Assembly (NCBI GenBank): GCA_964412555.1
Contig: CAYPPG010000022.1
Location: forward strand, 1 to 64,000
Source of the DNA: CAYPPG01 sp964412555
Lineage (GTDB): Bacteria; Hinthialibacterota; Hinthialibacteria; Hinthialibacterales; Hinthialibacteraceae
Reading direction: 5' to 3'
DNA length: 64,000 nt
Numbering within the stretch: the stretch's first letter is position 1; each line of letters begins with the position of its first letter. Both the position numbers and the translations under genes were made by a program. A model generated the notes under the pieces. It was not told the origin of the DNA, did not search any database, and was given only the letters and a program-made list of their open reading frames with translations. Shown in pieces: positions 7,525 to 15,504 of this stretch.

Positions 7525-8466
7525 TTATTTTTCGTTTAGGTTTTCCAATAGTTTTTCGATTTGCTTAATTTGTCTGGAAAGAATTTCGATTTGTTTTTGT
7601 AGTTGTTCCATACGCTCACAGACAGAAGACAGAAATGGGCGTAAAAATCCCGGCCGACCATTATCAGGTGAAGTTCGATCTTCTAAACCTCCACGAAATC
7701 CCCAAAAGCGGTCTTCATCATGCGCACCTCGCAGAATGCGTTCAAACTGTCCATATGCTCTCGGACCTCGCGGAACACCTTGGAACTGTCCTCGTCCTCT
7801 CGGCCCTCGGGGAGCCTCTTCAAACTGTCCACGACCTCTCGGACCTCGCGGAGCCTCTCCATACTGTCCTCGTCCTCTCGGCCCTCGGGGAGCCTCTTCA
7901 AACTGTCCTCGTCCTCTCGGACCGCGGGGAGCCTCTCCATACTGTCCACGGCCTCTCGGACCGCGGGGAGCCTCTTCAAACTGTCCACGACCTCTCGGAC
8001 CGCGGGGAGCCTCTCCATACTGTCCACGGCCTCTCGGACCGCGGGGAGCCTCTCCATACTGTCCACGGCCTCTCGGCCCTCGCGGAGCCTCTTCGAACTG
8101 TCCACGCCCTCTTGGACCTCGTGGAGCCTCTTCGAACCGTCTACCCCATCTACGAATATCTTGGTTCTCGGAATACTGTTCTCCTCGTGGACTGTTTCCT
8201 CGCATGCCCCACCGTGGTCTTTCACCTGGGCGGAATGGGGGAGACTCAGACTCTACATCACGATCCCGTTCTCGAATCCATTGCCGTTTTTCAGGAGAGG
8301 GCGCAGGATCGATTTTACCGGGAGCATGATCGGTCGGACTTTCCACATTTTGCATGGGATAATCCTTCACGGATTTTTCGGATTCGGCGGTCCAACCGTT
8401 TAATGTCAGCATACCGATCAGAGTTCCACCGACGATCATTGTGATTACTGCATTTTTCCTTTTCAT
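7525..8466 (-). CDS. Secreted Pro/Arg/Gly-rich tandem-repeat protein with C-terminal coiled coil
   Basis: A 313-residue protein of unknown function. It has a signal peptide (basic start, then a hydrophobic stretch ending near GWTA), an acidic and Pro-rich spacer, and nine near-identical 13-residue repeats of the form (F/Y)(E/G)EAPRGPRGRGQ. Two degenerate units follow, then a C-terminal helix (MEQLQKQIEILSRQIKQIEK) that looks like a coiled coil. The ATG at 8464-8466 is chosen because AAGGAG precedes it; an upstream in-frame TTG at 8484 lacks such a site. The repeat region is highly basic, so the secreted product may bind nucleic acid or acidic polysaccharide, which is speculation. The DNA repeat is 39 bases, so all frames stay open on both strands. 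A terminator follows at 7401-7441. Confidence 0.7.
   Translation of the reverse strand: MKRKNAVITMIVGGTLIGMLTLNGWTAESEKSVKDYPMQNVESPTDHAPGKIDPAPSPEKRQWIRERDRDVESESPPFRPGERPRWGMRGNSPRGEQYSENQDIRRWGRRFEEAPRGPRGRGQFEEAPRGPRGRGQYGEAPRGPRGRGQYGEAPRGPRGRGQFEEAPRGPRGRGQYGEAPRGPRGRGQFEEAPRGPRGRGQYGEAPRGPRGRGQFEEAPRGPRGRGQFQGVPRGPRAYGQFERILRGAHDEDRFWGFRGGLEDRTSPDNGRPGFLRPFLSSVCERMEQLQKQIEILSRQIKQIEKLLENLNEK
7708..8136. repeat. 39-bp tandem repeat array inside a coding region
   Basis: Nine consecutive 39-base units occupy 7786-8136, followed by two diverged units to 7708. Units alternate between a Phe-Glu-Glu and a Tyr-Gly-Glu version, in the order F F Y Y F Y F Y F along the protein. Such mixing suggests expansion by unequal crossing-over or slippage. 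Because 39 is divisible by three, each frame repeats in register without stops. Confidence 0.9.
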
Positions 8467-8660
8467 GATTGTACTCCTTTTCAACGTGGTTTTGGGCTTG
8501 GGGAATGAGCCTTTATTTTGTTTCTATTGCTTATAACGAATCATGCTCGAGTTTATTGGATTCTTTTTCATTTTTTTCAGATCCGGCGAAGATGAGTCAA
8601 TAGACCAGCCGGCAATCCATGGTAAGATAGAAGCTCATGATTCCATTCCGGAGGACTCGC

Positions 8661-10763
8661 ATGATGCTACAAAATTTGTATAAGACGATCATCATAATTC
8701 TCATGTTCCAATTGACGATGCCTTTGTTCATCGACGCAAAAGAAGCGAAGGAATATCAATTCTATGTCTCGCCCACCGGCAATGATCAGAATTCCGGAGA
8801 AACACCATCCAAGGCATTTGCCACGATTGAACGGGCGCAACAGGCAATACATGCATTGAAAAAATCCGATCAGTTGAATCGCCCCATCACTGTATATTTA
8901 CGAAGCGGAATCTATCACTTATCGAACCCCTTAGTCTTCACCGCCGCAGATTCAGGAACGGAAAAGTATCCGATCACCTATACAGTATACAACGGTGAAA
9001 AAGCGTTGATCCGCGGAGGCAAGAAAATCAGCGGTTGGAAACGTTACAAGGATAATATTTGGATGACCGAATTGCCTAAAGTGAAAAACGGGGAATGGTC
9101 GTTCCATCAACTGTACGTCAATGGTGAACTCCGCAGGCGTGCAAGAATTCCCAACGAAGGGTTCTATCGTGTAGCCGGCTTCCCTGACGGCGGTCGGGAC
9201 GTGCACTACCATACCGATTGCCAACGGTTTGAATTTACACCGGGGGATATAAACTCGAATTGGACGAACTTACAAGACGTCGAAGTGATCGTGTACCATT
9301 TCTGGACCGATTCCCATCTCCCCATCCAATCCATCGACACGGAAAAGAACATCGTCACCTTTCAACACAAGGCGGGCAAAGTGTTTACCGATGATTTCAC
9401 GAGTGATGGCGCACGGTACATCGTCGAGAACGTTTTCGAAGGGCTGGATCAACCGGGCGAATGGTATTTGAACAAAAAAACCGGTGTTTTATATCTCATT
9501 CCCAAGCCGGATGTGGATCTCCGGACAGCCGAAGTCATCGCCCCGGTCGCGCCGGCATTTATTCACCTCGAAGGGAAACCGGTTGAGCGGGAATATGTGG
9601 AACATCTCTATTTCCGGAATTTATCATTCATGTATACGAATTTCGAACTGCCCCCAGGCAATTCAAACGACCGGCAGGGATCGGCAAGCGTGCCTGCCGC
9701 CATCACGCTGACTGGTGCAAAGCATTGCGCCTTCGAAGATTGCACAATTAAAAATATCGGAACTTTTGCCTTTGAAATATCAGACGGATGTTCCCGAAAC
9801 TGTATTTCACATAACAATATCAGCTACATTGCCGCGGGCGGCTTTCGCGTAAACGGCGGAACACAACACGATCATCCACTGAAACGCACAGGCTACAATG
9901 AAATCACAGATAACGTCCTGCATCATTTCGGAGAAGTCTATCCCTCCGCAGTCGGGATTCTGTTGATGCACACCTTCGGGAATACGGTCGCGCATAACTT
10001 GATTCATCATGGGTGGTATACCGGAATATCCATCGGCTGGAATTGGGGGTATCAACGCAGTCTCAGCCGCGACAACAAAATCGAATACAACCACATCCAC
10101 CACATCGGCCAAGGGTTGCTCTCGGATATGGGAGCCATTTATACACTCGGTGTATCCCCCGGAACGGAAATCGACAACAATCTTATCCATGACGTGGAGG
10201 CCAACCACTATGGCGGATGGGGCATTTACAATGACGAAGGTTCAACCCATCTGCTCATCAAGAACAATATCGTCTACAACACGAAATTTGCCGGATACAA
10301 CATCCATTTCTGCAAAGAAGTGACTGTTCGAAATAACATCTTCGCATTCGGCAGGTTGCAGCAGTTAAGCCGTAGCCGCGTGGAACCGCACAAGAGCTTC
10401 TATTTCGAAAACAACATCGTCTATTGGAAGGAAGGCGAATTGCTGGATAATAAATGGAGGGATCAACCCTACTCCTTCTATTTCCATCCCAAAAACAAGA
10501 GCGGGAAAAGAGAAGTGACCAGTACATTTGATATGGATTGGAATGTGTATTACAACCCGGCTCTCTCCGTGGATGAAGCCGATTTCAACGGCTTATCTTT
10601 TGAAGAATGGAAAAAACTTGGGAAAGACGAGCATTCCCTCTATACCGATCCCCTCTTTGTCGATCCGGGCAATTACGATTTCCGGTTAAAATCGGAATCC
10701 CCGGCATTCGATCTCGGTTTCAAACCCATTGACATGAGTACCGTTGGGCCAAGAGAAAAGTAA
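8661..10763 (+). CDS. Secreted right-handed beta-helix glycan-active protein (GH141-like)
   Basis: About 700 residues with a signal peptide (hydrophobic stretch after LQNLYKT, ending near IDA). The N-terminal motif YVSPTGNDQNSGETPSKAFA followed by TIERAQQAI is the usual opening of secreted parallel beta-helix enzymes. Next comes ALIRGGKKISGWKRYKDNIW and a Gln-Leu-Tyr-Val-Asn-Gly segment, as in GH141-type proteins (fucosidase/xylanase family). Repeated N-x-I-x-x-N turns (YNEITDNVLHHFG, NKIEYNHIHHIGQG) form the helix rungs. The ATG at 8661 is used because CCGGAGGA ends 5 bases before it; the ATG at 8637 lacks a site. The assignment to GH141 is tentative; secretion and beta-helix fold are well supported. 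The gene stands alone. Confidence 0.8.
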   Translation: MMLQNLYKTIIIILMFQLTMPLFIDAKEAKEYQFYVSPTGNDQNSGETPSKAFATIERAQQAIHALKKSDQLNRPITVYLRSGIYHLSNPLVFTAADSGTEKYPITYTVYNGEKALIRGGKKISGWKRYKDNIWMTELPKVKNGEWSFHQLYVNGELRRRARIPNEGFYRVAGFPDGGRDVHYHTDCQRFEFTPGDINSNWTNLQDVEVIVYHFWTDSHLPIQSIDTEKNIVTFQHKAGKVFTDDFTSDGARYIVENVFEGLDQPGEWYLNKKTGVLYLIPKPDVDLRTAEVIAPVAPAFIHLEGKPVEREYVEHLYFRNLSFMYTNFELPPGNSNDRQGSASVPAAITLTGAKHCAFEDCTIKNIGTFAFEISDGCSRNCISHNNISYIAAGGFRVNGGTQHDHPLKRTGYNEITDNVLHHFGEVYPSAVGILLMHTFGNTVAHNLIHHGWYTGISIGWNWGYQRSLSRDNKIEYNHIHHIGQGLLSDMGAIYTLGVSPGTEIDNNLIHDVEANHYGGWGIYNDEGSTHLLIKNNIVYNTKFAGYNIHFCKEVTVRNNIFAFGRLQQLSRSRVEPHKSFYFENNIVYWKEGELLDNKWRDQPYSFYFHPKNKSGKREVTSTFDMDWNVYYNPALSVDEADFNGLSFEEWKKLGKDEHSLYTDPLFVDPGNYDFRLKSESPAFDLGFKPIDMSTVGPREK

Positions 10764-10797
10764 TTTGCTATCCAGAATGAAAATGCACGCGTGATAA

Positions 10798-10856
10798 GAT
10801 GCGGGTAGGGATGCCCGCGCTCCCAGAATTGTAACGCCGCCGTCCCTGCGGCACTG
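10798..10856. repeat. Dispersed hairpin repeat, copy C
   Basis: ATGCGGGTAGGGATGCCCGC followed by GCTCCCAG, then a second small hairpin CCGC(CG)TCCCTGCGG at about 10837-10851. It matches the repeat core at 39960 and 6834. It lies between convergent genes and may help terminate transcription. Confidence 0.6.
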
Positions 10857-10862
10857 AATCGC

Positions 10863-11555
10863 TCACAGAAATCTACCTATCGGTTCACCCAGTTCTACAC
10901 TCTTTCCGGCTTCGATATGAGTTTCGATCGACCCTTCGGGAAACAACATCATAACGGTAGATCCCAATTTAAAAGCCCCCAACAATTCCCCTCGCGAATA
11001 CCATACTTCTTGTTTAGCGACACATTCAATCCCACTCACCATAAATGATCCAACTAAAACAAGGATAACCGGACAATTTGTCCGCGTTTGTCCATAGATC
11101 ACCAATCGCTCATTGGTCACTTCCCCCCACTTGAAAAACAAAATCGGCCAACAAAATGAAGGATGATACATAAATCGATTCACCTGCATGTCCATCGGAA
11201 AAAGAACATAGTGAAGATTGAACGGAGACAAATAGAAATTCAAACAAACACCGTTTTTAAATTTTTCCTCTTCTTCCACTCCATGGACAATTTCTTCAAA
11301 TGAATAATATTCTTGCCCATGAATCCGCCTTTTCCCTCCGATTTCTTTTGAAGGAGATAAATGTTGAACTTCGATCAATTTCCCCTCGACCGGTGAAACG
11401 AAACCGTCGTTGGCAACATCAAAAGAGGTTCTCTTCCCTTTCCGTAAAAAAATCCTATTCATCCCGCTTATGTCAAAAACAGTTTCGAATAGCGATCGTT
11501 TGCGAGGAAAGGAATTCTTTTTGATCAAATCATAAGGGGATGTGTCGTTCGGCAT
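10863..11555 (-). CDS. psd: Phosphatidylserine decarboxylase-like protein with altered triad positions
   Basis: A 230-residue protein related to Psd, which decarboxylates phosphatidylserine to phosphatidylethanolamine at the membrane after self-cleavage. The cleavage motif LGST is intact at 197-200 inside GAFKLGSTVMMLF, predicting a pyruvoyl group from Ser199. Compared from memory with E. coli Psd, three other key positions differ. The PADG motif is PVEG (Glu57). The SPRDYHRVHMP segment is SPFNLHYVLFP, giving Asn113 for the Asp and Leu118 for the second His, which are part of the charge-relay set. His115 is retained. It may be a diverged paralogue, active on another substrate, or inactive. 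No pssA gene is adjacent. It is shorter than E. coli Psd, as many Psd proteins are. Confidence 0.78.
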   Translation of the reverse strand: MPNDTSPYDLIKKNSFPRKRSLFETVFDISGMNRIFLRKGKRTSFDVANDGFVSPVEGKLIEVQHLSPSKEIGGKRRIHGQEYYSFEEIVHGVEEEEKFKNGVCLNFYLSPFNLHYVLFPMDMQVNRFMYHPSFCWPILFFKWGEVTNERLVIYGQTRTNCPVILVLVGSFMVSGIECVAKQEVWYSRGELLGAFKLGSTVMMLFPEGSIETHIEAGKSVELGEPIGRFL

Positions 11556-11806
11556 AGCGGAGGCCTTTCTCTGCAGTTTTATATAGTGTAGTAACTTTGC
11601 AACATGGGATCCTGCCCGTGAATCAATACATGTTTTTCCTTCCTTCTTACAATATCCGTTGTTGCTTTATTCGTGAAGTCTGCGATTTCCATTTATACTG
11701 ACTTGCATACTCTATCAGCCAATATCACTTTTTCAGCAGAGTAACTTTATAGTATAATGAGGACTGAATCGATATCGAAATCTGAAATGGGAGACGTGAA
11801 AGCATC

Positions 11807-14110
11807 ATGTATCAGTTACTATTCAGTGCGACCATATTGTTGTTTACCTATACTGCTCAAGCGGATACTCCACGCCATATCCTTGAACTGAATGGGCTAT
11901 GGGAATTTGAACAAACCAAAACCGCCTTACCGCCAACGAGATTTACTCGAACTATCCCGGTTCCCGGACTGATCGATTTGGCTGCACCTCGGATCGATCA
12001 ATATGAAGAATACTTTCAAGGCACGCACGAACCCCGCTATAGTTGGTATCGAACCACATTCCGTGTTCCGGCTGAACATCGCGAAAAATATGCGGTTTTG
12101 ACATTACGCAAAAGCCGATTCAACACCCAAGTGCTGCTCAACGGTCACGATCTAGGAACCTACATGGAATGCAACACCCCCATCGATTGCAATCTGAACG
12201 AATTCATCAATCAAGACGGCACGAATGAACTTTTGATTCGCATTGGAGACCGGGCGTGGCTCCCCAAACAATCCGCCACCGGGATCGACCGTGAAAAATT
12301 TACGGACATCCCGGGAATTTGGGATGATGTGTTCATCACATTTACCGGCCCGTTTCGTGTGGAACGCTCCCTTATCCTGCCGGATTTGAAAAACGATTCA
12401 GCAACAGTAAAAATACTCATCGAAAATCATGCCAACATCATCAACCGGAGTATGTATCTGATCGATGTACAAGGCACTGCGTCGGTTGTTATTCGCGAAA
12501 AAGACAGCGGGAAACCGGCAACCGAGGAAATCAAACAAGATTTTACTTTGCGCTGCCAAAACCGCACATCTCTAACTTTTCAAATACCTGTCAACGATCC
12601 CCATTCATGGTCGCCTGAAGATCCATTCCTCTATGAAACGGTAATTACTCTGTCCACGGATGGAATCCCATCCGACTTCTATAAGGTTTCTTTCGGAATG
12701 CGGGATTTCGAACCAAGCGGCCGCACTCTTCATTTAAACGGCCAACAAATTGTCTTACGCGGCTCTACGATCAATCTGTATCGCTTTTTCGAAGACCGTG
12801 AACGCGCCGGATTACCATGGGACAAAGAGTGGGTAAAAAAGATGTTTATCGAGATCCCCAAATCTCTTCATTGGAACGCCTTTCGCCTGTGTATCGGAAT
12901 CGCACCCAAATTCTGGTACGACCTCGCCGACGAACATGGAATCCTGATTCAAAATGAATGGCCGATGTGGCAGGTTCGCGGTTGGAATCAACAAATCCGG
13001 AAAGAATACACCGATTGGGTATGGACGGATGGAAGCCATCCCAGCATCATCATATGGGATGCCATGAATGAAGCCAAACACGATTTCATCGGCAATATAC
13101 TGCTCCCCGAACTGCGAAAACTGGATCCGACTCGAATATGGGATGCAGGTTATATGACTGCAAACGATATGCCCATAAACCAGATGGAAGAACCGCACTA
13201 TTACCCCTTCCATCACGGCTGGTGGTGGAAAGATGACGATCTGAAAGAAGAACGGGAATCCTACCGCTTCGGGAATCTATTCCATAAGCACAAAAAGTTA
13301 GGAGAAACGAAATATCAGGGATTGCCGATGGTCTTGAATGAATACAATTGGCTGTGGCTGAACCGGGACGGCACCCCCGGCATTCGCACAAAAGGGCGTT
13401 TCGATCCCCAGGATAAAACCCCCAAAACAAAAAATTACGAATATTTTAATGAAGACGGAACGCAAGACTATCCGAATCGAGGCAATTACGACTATCTATT
13501 AGGACCGGATTCAACCGTCAAGCAGCGAAGAGAATTGCAAGCCTATATGATAGGCATGCAAACCGAAGCCATTCGCGCATCTCGAAATCTCGCCGGCATT
13601 CTTTCTTTCTGTTACCTGACAAACAATTATGGGTATACGGGCGATTGGTTCATCGACACCATCAAGGATTTAAAATCCAGCCCCACGTTGAAATGGATGA
13701 ACCACTATTTTTCACCTTTCGCCGTTTTTATCGATGTAGAAGACGGCCGGTATCAAAAGGAACCGAAACATTTTGAACCCGGCACTATGCAGAGTATTAA
13801 TTTATTCGGTATCAACGATACCCCGGAAAAGAAAAGCGGAAAGGTCATTTTGCAAATGATGAACCGGGATCACAAGATCGTGTTCGAAAAAACCGAAACA
13901 ATCGAGGTCGATCCATTCTGGGAAACATTGCTGCCCGTCATCCTCCACATTCCGGATAAACCGGGCGGCTATCTTTTGCTTTCTCACTTATATGAGAATG
14001 GAAAGAACAATCCACCGCAAATCAGCAGACGATACATCCGGATTGGAGAATTGACCGATCCGGTTTTCCCGGAATATGAAGTGGATTTACCTTTGCATTG
14101 GCCTGAGTAA
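11807..14110 (+). CDS. Secreted GH2-family glycoside hydrolase
   Basis: A 767-residue exported enzyme of the beta-galactosidase/glucuronidase/mannosidase family. The signal peptide ends near TAQA (residue ~19). A sugar-binding jelly-roll domain follows at about 20-190 (LNGLWEFEQ, then YSWYRTTFRVP and VLLNGHDLGTY). An immunoglobulin-like domain occupies 190-310, and a TIM barrel starts near 315. The acid/base Glu is Glu422 in WDAMNEAKHD and the nucleophile is Glu512 in VLNEYNWLW. The C-terminal extension after 640 is beta-rich. The substrate is not predictable from the sequence. A possible -10 TATAAT lies at 11753-11758. The gene is monocistronic. Confidence 0.9.
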   Translation: MYQLLFSATILLFTYTAQADTPRHILELNGLWEFEQTKTALPPTRFTRTIPVPGLIDLAAPRIDQYEEYFQGTHEPRYSWYRTTFRVPAEHREKYAVLTLRKSRFNTQVLLNGHDLGTYMECNTPIDCNLNEFINQDGTNELLIRIGDRAWLPKQSATGIDREKFTDIPGIWDDVFITFTGPFRVERSLILPDLKNDSATVKILIENHANIINRSMYLIDVQGTASVVIREKDSGKPATEEIKQDFTLRCQNRTSLTFQIPVNDPHSWSPEDPFLYETVITLSTDGIPSDFYKVSFGMRDFEPSGRTLHLNGQQIVLRGSTINLYRFFEDRERAGLPWDKEWVKKMFIEIPKSLHWNAFRLCIGIAPKFWYDLADEHGILIQNEWPMWQVRGWNQQIRKEYTDWVWTDGSHPSIIIWDAMNEAKHDFIGNILLPELRKLDPTRIWDAGYMTANDMPINQMEEPHYYPFHHGWWWKDDDLKEERESYRFGNLFHKHKKLGETKYQGLPMVLNEYNWLWLNRDGTPGIRTKGRFDPQDKTPKTKNYEYFNEDGTQDYPNRGNYDYLLGPDSTVKQRRELQAYMIGMQTEAIRASRNLAGILSFCYLTNNYGYTGDWFIDTIKDLKSSPTLKWMNHYFSPFAVFIDVEDGRYQKEPKHFEPGTMQSINLFGINDTPEKKSGKVILQMMNRDHKIVFEKTETIEVDPFWETLLPVILHIPDKPGGYLLLSHLYENGKNNPPQISRRYIRIGELTDPVFPEYEVDLPLHWPE

Positions 14111-14128
14111 ATTGGATGGTTTTATGCT

Positions 14129-14444
14129 TTAGTTGTTGCGCCCCGGAAAAATCACTTCATCCCCCTGTTGGATTCTTTTCGAATAATCCAATTCTTCCGC
14201 CTTGGCTTTCGCATCCTCAAAAAATTTCACCTCGTGGATTGATCGATGCTTTGAGCGACGGAATCTCATGATGAATGGAGGTCATCGTTGCTTTGATTTC
14301 GATTCCATCAATTGCGCTGTCGACTTTATGCAGGATTTCCTTGATCTCTTCTGCCGATTTTGCCCAAGTATGATTCATTATGGTACCAGCAAAGAACAAG
14401 ATGGCGAGAATGAGAGTGTAGAAGCTTGAATGAATGGTGTTCAT
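14129..14444 (-). pseudogene. Small secreted protein gene, probably frameshifted
   Basis: The 5' part starts at an ATG 6 bases after a GGAGGT ribosome site. It encodes a signal peptide (hydrophobic TLILAILFFAG, then HTWAKS) and a helical segment (SAEEIKEILHKVDSAIDGIE), then stops at 14217 after about 75 codons. Just at that stop, the next frame is open and encodes an ordinary-looking continuation (VKFFEDAKAKAEELDYSK, ending FPGRNN) to a TAA at 14129-14131. The junction lies at a T6 run, so a one-base change there would join both parts into about 105 residues. Family unknown; the N-terminus faintly resembles LolA-like lipoprotein-sorting proteins. Programmed frameshifting is possible but less likely than decay. 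Confidence 0.5.
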
Positions 14445-14552
14445 GATAAACCTCCATCATATTTTACTTATCAGGAATTAAAAAGATATAATGTTAATTG
14501 TATCACAAACAAGGGGATTTTGTCTAAACTTACCTTATTTCCCCCACGTAGA

Positions 14553-14575
14553 GATGTACAATATTGTTGTACATC
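14553..14575. promoter_or_regulatory. YefM/Phd-type operator palindrome
   Basis: A perfect inverted repeat, GATGTACAA-N5-TTGTACATC, with 9-base arms, 29 bases upstream of the antitoxin ATG. Both arms contain TGTACA, the core known from the E. coli yefM-yoeB operator. A -10-like TACAAT (14557-14562) overlaps the left arm, which fits autorepression by the antitoxin encoded next. Confidence 0.8.
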
Positions 14576-14604
14576 GCACATAGTCGAAAGGATTGAAACA
14601 GTCC

Positions 14605-14892
14605 ATGGCAATACAAACAACGTACTCCAATGCCAGAGCCAATTTGGCGTCGCTTCTTGATCAAGTAACGGCTGATCGGGAGATTGTCATTATCAACCGG
14701 CGCGGCAATGAAGATGTGGCATTAGTGGCTGCCTCAGAACTAAGCAGCCTTCTGGAAACAGCGCATTTACTGAAATCCCCCAAGAACGCTGAACGTCTCC
14801 TCACTGCATTCAATCGCGCTCATTCAAGAGAACTTCAATCTCAAAGTGTAGAACAATTCCGTCAGGAGATGGGACTTGATCAAGAAACATGA
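14605..14892 (+). CDS. Phd/YefM-family antitoxin
   Basis: A 95-residue antitoxin. The N-terminal half is a Phd/YefM DNA-binding fold (YSNARANLASLLDQVTADRE, then VIINRRGNEDVALV and ASELSSLLET). The C-terminal half (SPKNAERLLTAFNRAHSREL and onward) would wrap the toxin. The start is the ATG at 14605; an in-frame TTG at 14593 has no room for a ribosome site. A palindrome with the YefM TGTACA core lies directly upstream. The stop TGA at 14890-14892 overlaps an ATG in the usual ATGA coupling of such operons, but the toxin frame behind it is damaged. The antitoxin itself looks intact, so it may persist as an orphan or act against another toxin. Confidence 0.88.
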   Translation: MAIQTTYSNARANLASLLDQVTADREIVIINRRGNEDVALVAASELSSLLETAHLLKSPKNAERLLTAFNRAHSRELQSQSVEQFRQEMGLDQET

Positions 14893-15142
14893 AAATCGTG
14901 ATGAGAAAAAGTCTATACGGGAAGCGGTCTTTCATCCTGAATTCCGTGATGATCTCCGATATTGGATAGAAACGAACCGTAAAATGGCCTTACGAGCATT
15001 CGATTTAATTGAAGAAATCATGCGAGAACCATTCACTGGAATAGGTAAACCTGAACCATTGAAATATTTGGGAGCCGGTTGTTGGTCACGCCGATTAACC
15101 CAAGAGCACCGAATGGATACAACGTGCGATAGATTATCCTGA
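14889..15142 (+). pseudogene. Broken Txe/YoeB-type toxin
   Basis: YoeB-type toxins cleave mRNA at the ribosome. The family sequence is clear from FHPEFRDDLRYWIETNRKMA through KPEPLKYLGAGCWSRR and LTQEHR. Two lesions are visible. First, the ATG expected at 14889 (coupled to the antitoxin stop) leads into the wrong frame after an A4 run; one more A there would give the correct frame. Without it, the only in-frame start is a TTG at 14876. Second, after LTQEHR the family C-terminus, which carries the catalytic end, is missing. The frame runs into unrelated codons and stops at 15142, while the next frame encodes the C-terminal part of a DUF4258-like protein. Confidence 0.8.
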
Positions 15143-15284
15143 GCGGGAGCAACTACAAGCAGACGGTAGAGTTCGCCGTTGGGTTAGAATCGATGCAATG
15201 GAAGGGCGTTATCTTAGGGGTATATTGCTTCAGGATCGGGAAACAGTTCACAATGCATTTTTTGACAGAGGATATAAACCATGA
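15111..15284 (+). pseudogene. C-terminal remnant of a DUF4258-like protein
   Basis: An open frame without a proper start, reading EWIQRAIDYPEREQLQADGR, then RRWVRIDAM, then RETVHNAFFDRGYKP. This matches the C-terminal half of the small DUF4258-type proteins often encoded just before DUF2283 genes. The N-terminal half is absent; the frame begins exactly where the YoeB sequence ends. Its stop overlaps the DUF2283 start as ATGA, showing the original coupling. The only internal ATG (MEGRYLRG) would make a tiny product. Confidence 0.72.
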
Positions 15285-15478
15285 AATTACAGTACTTTGA
15301 AGACACAGACACGCTATATATCGAATTTCGTGTTGGTGATATAGCCGAAACCAAAGATTTGGATGAAAACACAATATTGGACGTGGATGCCGAAGGGAAC
15401 ATTTGTGCAATCACGATGGAACATGCGAGTCAGCGCACCGATGTTCGTACATTGAAAATTGAGGGGATTGCAGCATAA
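15281..15478 (+). CDS. DUF2283 family protein
   Basis: A 65-residue protein with the DUF2283 pattern: MKLQYFEDTDTLYIEF, then VAETK-like and ILDVDAEGNICAITMEHAS. It is usually encoded together with a DUF4258 protein in what looks like a toxin-antitoxin arrangement, and here it overlaps the remnant of such a gene by 4 bases. The partner is broken, so it probably persists as an orphan. The intact length matches the family. Biochemical function is unknown. Confidence 0.85.
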   Translation: MKLQYFEDTDTLYIEFRVGDIAETKDLDENTILDVDAEGNICAITMEHASQRTDVRTLKIEGIAA

Positions 15479-15504
15479 CTAATAATACGAAGGAACGATT
15501 CGCA

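Noticed and set aside
7786..8136. Possible CRISPR array
   Set aside because: The units are directly adjacent with no unique spacers, are translated in frame and vary as protein repeats do.
7635..8444. Additional long open frames on the plus strand and in another minus frame through the repeat array
   Set aside because: They arise because the 39-base unit keeps every frame open; they lack ribosome sites and signal peptides and extend only over the array and its edges.
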